NCBI GenBank assembly: GCA_910578255.1
Contig: CAJTQM010000018.1
Coordinates: forward strand, 1 to 25,841
DNA length: 25,841 bases
Origin: an uncultured Oscillospiraceae bacterium
GTDB lineage: Bacteria > Bacillota > Clostridia > Oscillospirales > Ruminococcaceae
Direction of reading: 5' to 3'
The first letter of the stretch is position 1. Each line of letters opens with the position of its first letter. Position numbers and translations under genes: made by a program. Below are positions 23,445-25,841 of the stretch, piece after piece. The notes below the pieces were generated by a model, which had not been told where the DNA came from, searched no databases, and saw nothing but the letters and a program-made list of their open reading frames with translations.

Positions 23445-24593
23445 ATGGGACGAAGAATACAAAGTGTTTTTTTGCTCTGTCTGTTTTTATTTTCCGGTGT
23501 CGTATGGGCAGAGGAGTTGCCTGACGAATCGGCAGACCAGAATCTACAAGGTCAGCTGGAAGCGTCCGGCGCAGGGGAACTTACCTCACAGGTGCCGGAT
23601 CAAACGCAGGAAATTCTGGAACAGCTGGACTTAAAAGAACTGGATTACCGGATACTTTTATCTCTGACACCGGAGCAAATCTGGCAGGTGTGTAAGGCTG
23701 CCTTTTTGAAAATGATCCGTGCGCCGCTTTTGCTGTTGGGAATGCTGGTCGCGGTGATTCTGCTTTGCGCGGCGATGGACGCGCTAAAAATTGGATTTAA
23801 TGCCAAAGGTCTGGAAAGGATATTCAACGGTGTGGCAGTGTTATGCTTAATTACCATCGTGTTAGAGCCGGTGACCGACTGTATCCAAAAAGCATCGCAG
23901 GCGATTTTTCAAGGCTCTATGTTTATGAACGGATTCATTCCCGTCTTTTGCGGAATATTGGCGTCTGGCGGACAGCTGGTTTCAGCCGGCGTTTACCATC
24001 TTTTGCTTTTTGGCACTTCCCAGGTGGTTGGGCAGGCGGCTTCGCAGATTCTGGTTCCTCTGATCAGCATTTTTTTGGCGTTTTGCTTTACCGGAGCTAT
24101 TGCACCGGAATTGCATTTGGACCAGATTGGAAAAACTGTAAAAAAGTTTGTCAACTGGGCGCTTGGCTTGCTTCTGACTGTCTATGTGGGATTGTTGGGT
24201 ATTCAAAGCATCGTGGCGGTCAGCGCGGATACGGTAACGGTTAAAACAGCAAAATTCGTGACCAGCAGTTTTGTGCCGGTCATCGGCAGCGCTTTATCCG
24301 ACGCGCTTGTAACGGCGCAGGCGTGCCTAAAGCTTTTGAAGGCTTCGGTGGGCGTATATGGGATCCTGATTGCCGTTTTTACCTTTTTGCCACTGTTTGC
24401 GGAGATTATTTGCTGGTATCTGGCTATGCAGGCGGCAGCCTTTTTGGGGCAGCTTATGGGCACGGGGAGTATCACAAAGGTCCTGGAGGCAACGGCGTCA
24501 GCTTTGGGCCTTTTAATGTCTATTACGCTGCTTTTTGGGCTTTTATTTATCATTTCAACCACTGTGATGCTGGTGGTAGGAGCGGGGGGATAA
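23445..24593 (+). CDS. spoIIIAE: Stage III sporulation protein AE
   Basis: This is the largest membrane protein of the SpoIIIA complex, essential for late forespore gene expression in B. subtilis. The 382-residue product has an apparent cleavable signal peptide (hydrophobic 8-22, then WAEEL), an acidic extracellular segment (about 23-75), and about seven membrane helices through to the C-terminal LLFIISTTVMLVVGAGG. The start at 23445 follows AAAGGA about ten bases upstream and gives a clean signal peptide; a longer in-frame reading would overlap spoIIIAD. spoIIIAF begins two bases after its stop region. Confidence 0.93.
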   Translation: MGRRIQSVFLLCLFLFSGVVWAEELPDESADQNLQGQLEASGAGELTSQVPDQTQEILEQLDLKELDYRILLSLTPEQIWQVCKAAFLKMIRAPLLLLGMLVAVILLCAAMDALKIGFNAKGLERIFNGVAVLCLITIVLEPVTDCIQKASQAIFQGSMFMNGFIPVFCGILASGGQLVSAGVYHLLLFGTSQVVGQAASQILVPLISIFLAFCFTGAIAPELHLDQIGKTVKKFVNWALGLLLTVYVGLLGIQSIVAVSADTVTVKTAKFVTSSFVPVIGSALSDALVTAQACLKLLKASVGVYGILIAVFTFLPLFAEIICWYLAMQAAAFLGQLMGTGSITKVLEATASALGLLMSITLLFGLLFIISTTVMLVVGAGG

Positions 24594-24594
24594 A

Positions 24595-25086
24595 ATGAGC
24601 GCCATACGAGTTTGGGCGGCGGCGGTATGTGCGGCCGCTATTGCATCTTCGGTCGCGCAGCTTGCCGTGCCGGAAGGAAAGGTGCAAAAGGCAATGAGAT
24701 GCGTCATTGGCCTGTTTTTTGTTTGCTGCGTGATTATGCCGTTTGCACAAGGATTGCCCGCATCCTTCGAAAAGTTTGGATGGGAGGAGGCTGTTTTTTC
24801 GCAGGTAACGAATGATTTGTCGAAGGAATTGACCCAGCAAACGGCAGAGAGATTTGCGGAAAACGTCCGCCAGATTGTGCAGGATACGCTTAGCGCGCAA
24901 CAGATCTCAGCGAAAAAAATCGAGGTTGACGTACATGTTGGGGAGGATGCCGGCATATATATTAGCAGTCTCAAAATCCAAATAGCTCAGGGAGAAAAGA
25001 TGAATATGGAAAAAATCTCCCAAATCGTGCAGAAGGAAACAGGAATTACGCCCGAAATCTGGGCAGAAGGAGAGGAAGTGCCATGA
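24595..25086 (+). CDS. spoIIIAF: Stage III sporulation protein AF
   Basis: This SpoIIIA complex protein has two N-terminal membrane helices (about 6-24 and 34-52) and a soluble domain (about 60-163) with the ring-building-motif-like fold known for SpoIIIAF, seen here as alternating helix and strand with IEVDVHVGED and ISSLKIQI. The 163-residue product is slightly short of the B. subtilis protein (about 200). GGGGGGA lies four bases before the ATG, directly after the spoIIIAE stop. Its stop shares an ATGA with spoIIIAG. Confidence 0.9.
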   Translation: MSAIRVWAAAVCAAAIASSVAQLAVPEGKVQKAMRCVIGLFFVCCVIMPFAQGLPASFEKFGWEEAVFSQVTNDLSKELTQQTAERFAENVRQIVQDTLSAQQISAKKIEVDVHVGEDAGIYISSLKIQIAQGEKMNMEKISQIVQKETGITPEIWAEGEEVP

Positions 25087-25676
25087 ATGGGAAGGAAAAA
25101 TTGATGGAGATATGGAGCAAGGCCATCGCCCTTTTTAAAGGGGATAAGAAGGTTAAATGGGTTGTTTTCATTGGTCTTGCGGGAATTTTATTGATTTTAC
25201 TTTCCGAATTGATTCCGCAAAAAAGCGCCCAGCCTTTAGAGGACGCAGTATCTGTTTTTGCAGACAATGAGGAATTTTGCAAAAAAACAGAGGAGAAGAT
25301 TTATCACCTGGTTAGCAGTATCGAAGGAGTGGGGAACGTAAAAGTATGGGTCACGCTGGAAAGCGGGGTGGAATATGTCTATTTGCAGGAGCAGGTGCGC
25401 AATACCGATTTGACAACAGATTATAACGACGGAAATGTCAAAACCCTGCGCGAAAAGGACAACAGCGAACAAAAGTATATCCTGATCAATAAAAACGGCG
25501 AGGAACAGCCATTGGTACAAAAGCAATTGGAACCGGCTGTGCAGGGCGTCGTCGTTGTATGCGAGGGGGCCGGCAGCCCCCAAGTGAATGAACAGGTGGT
25601 CAACGCGATTACCTGTGCGCTGGGAATATCGTCTAATCGGGTATATGTCGCACAGCTGACAGACCCCTCAAAATAA
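25083..25676 (+). CDS. spoIIIAG: Stage III sporulation protein AG
   Basis: SpoIIIAG forms a large multimeric ring in the space between mother cell and forespore membranes, structurally like secretion-system rings. The 197-residue product has one N-terminal membrane helix (about 24-44), a helical segment, the strand VGNVKVWVTLESGVEYVYL near 81-99, a variable loop (about 105-140), and the second ring-forming part PAVQGVVVVCEGAGSP...VNAITCALGISSNRVYV at the end. Its ATG overlaps the spoIIIAF stop by four bases, so the two are coupled. Confidence 0.93.
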   Translation: MNGKEKLMEIWSKAIALFKGDKKVKWVVFIGLAGILLILLSELIPQKSAQPLEDAVSVFADNEEFCKKTEEKIYHLVSSIEGVGNVKVWVTLESGVEYVYLQEQVRNTDLTTDYNDGNVKTLREKDNSEQKYILINKNGEEQPLVQKQLEPAVQGVVVVCEGAGSPQVNEQVVNAITCALGISSNRVYVAQLTDPSK

Positions 25677-25699
25677 ATTATAAGAACGGAGGATCTTCC

Positions 25700-25841
25700 A
25701 TGAACATGATTTTAGGAAAAAGGCATATTATTTTAGCCGCTTTGGTTTTGGTTTTGGGTATAGCGGTATATCTAAACTGGACGTTTGGCGGGAAGGACGG
25801 CGGGTTCAATATTACCGATCAGCTGGAGGCGGGAAAGAATT
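25700..25841 (+). CDS. spoIIIAH: Stage III sporulation protein AH, N-terminal part (runs off right edge)
   Basis: SpoIIIAH spans from the mother cell membrane to bind SpoIIQ from the forespore, holding the channel together. Only about 47 codons are present: a short lead MNMILGKR, a membrane helix (about 9-27), then LNWTFGGKDGG, typical of the family just after the helix. The start has GGAGG seven to eight bases upstream, 23 bases after spoIIIAG. Identification rests on position and this N-terminus. Confidence 0.85.
   Translation, partial: MNMILGKRHIILAALVLVLGIAVYLNWTFGGKDGGFNITDQLEAGKN

Overview
The window is a stretch of core chromosome from an endospore-forming, low-to-moderate GC Firmicute of class Clostridia. 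The best guess is the Oscillospiraceae/Ruminococcaceae side, inferred from gene content and protein style without any database search. The evidence is a spoIIIA sporulation operon, the Gram-positive division block yggS-sepF-ylmH-divIVA, the miaB-ricA-mutS-mutL-miaA-hfq order, split transketolase subunits, strong GGAGG ribosome binding sites and frequent TTG starts. No tRNA, rRNA, CRISPR array, insertion sequence, prophage or defence island was seen.

Left end, minus strand (1-2988): aroB, aroA and the first 229 codons of aroC form a tightly overlapping shikimate operon. It is read leftward from a good promoter at 3073-3101. A terminator-shaped hairpin lies between that promoter and aroB and may be an attenuator. 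A divergent promoter at 3108-3136 drives an ABC-F ATPase gene (3171-5102), which is followed by an AI-2E/PerM-family membrane protein (5197-6390).

Centre, plus strand (6399-18159): a near-consensus promoter just after the AI-2E gene starts what looks like one very long transcription unit. Its order is miaB, a ricA/ylbF-like gene, mutS, mutL, miaA, hfq, an HlyD-like membrane adaptor, yggS, sepF, ylmH, divIVA. It joins tRNA A37 modification (MiaA prenylates, MiaB methylthiolates), mismatch repair, RNA chaperoning, PLP homeostasis and division/polarity genes. Genes are separated by a few bases or overlap, and the only internal stops suggested are hairpins after miaB and after ricA.

Right half: divIVA is separated from lspA by 289 bp with two terminator-like hairpins, at the place where ileS sits in Bacillus subtilis. 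Then come lspA, an RluD-type pseudouridine synthase, a Cof-type HAD phosphatase and the two transketolase halves, ending at a strong intrinsic terminator (22565-22627). About 210 bp later the sporulation genes spoIIIAC, AD, AE, AF, AG and the first part of AH run off the right edge. The usual first two genes, spoIIIAA (ATPase) and spoIIIAB, are not upstream.

No clearly new biological system was found. The most interesting points are local departures from familiar layouts: the possible aroB attenuator, the split spoIIIA operon, the leader-like region before lspA, the orphan HlyD-like adaptor, and residue changes in LspA and MutL.
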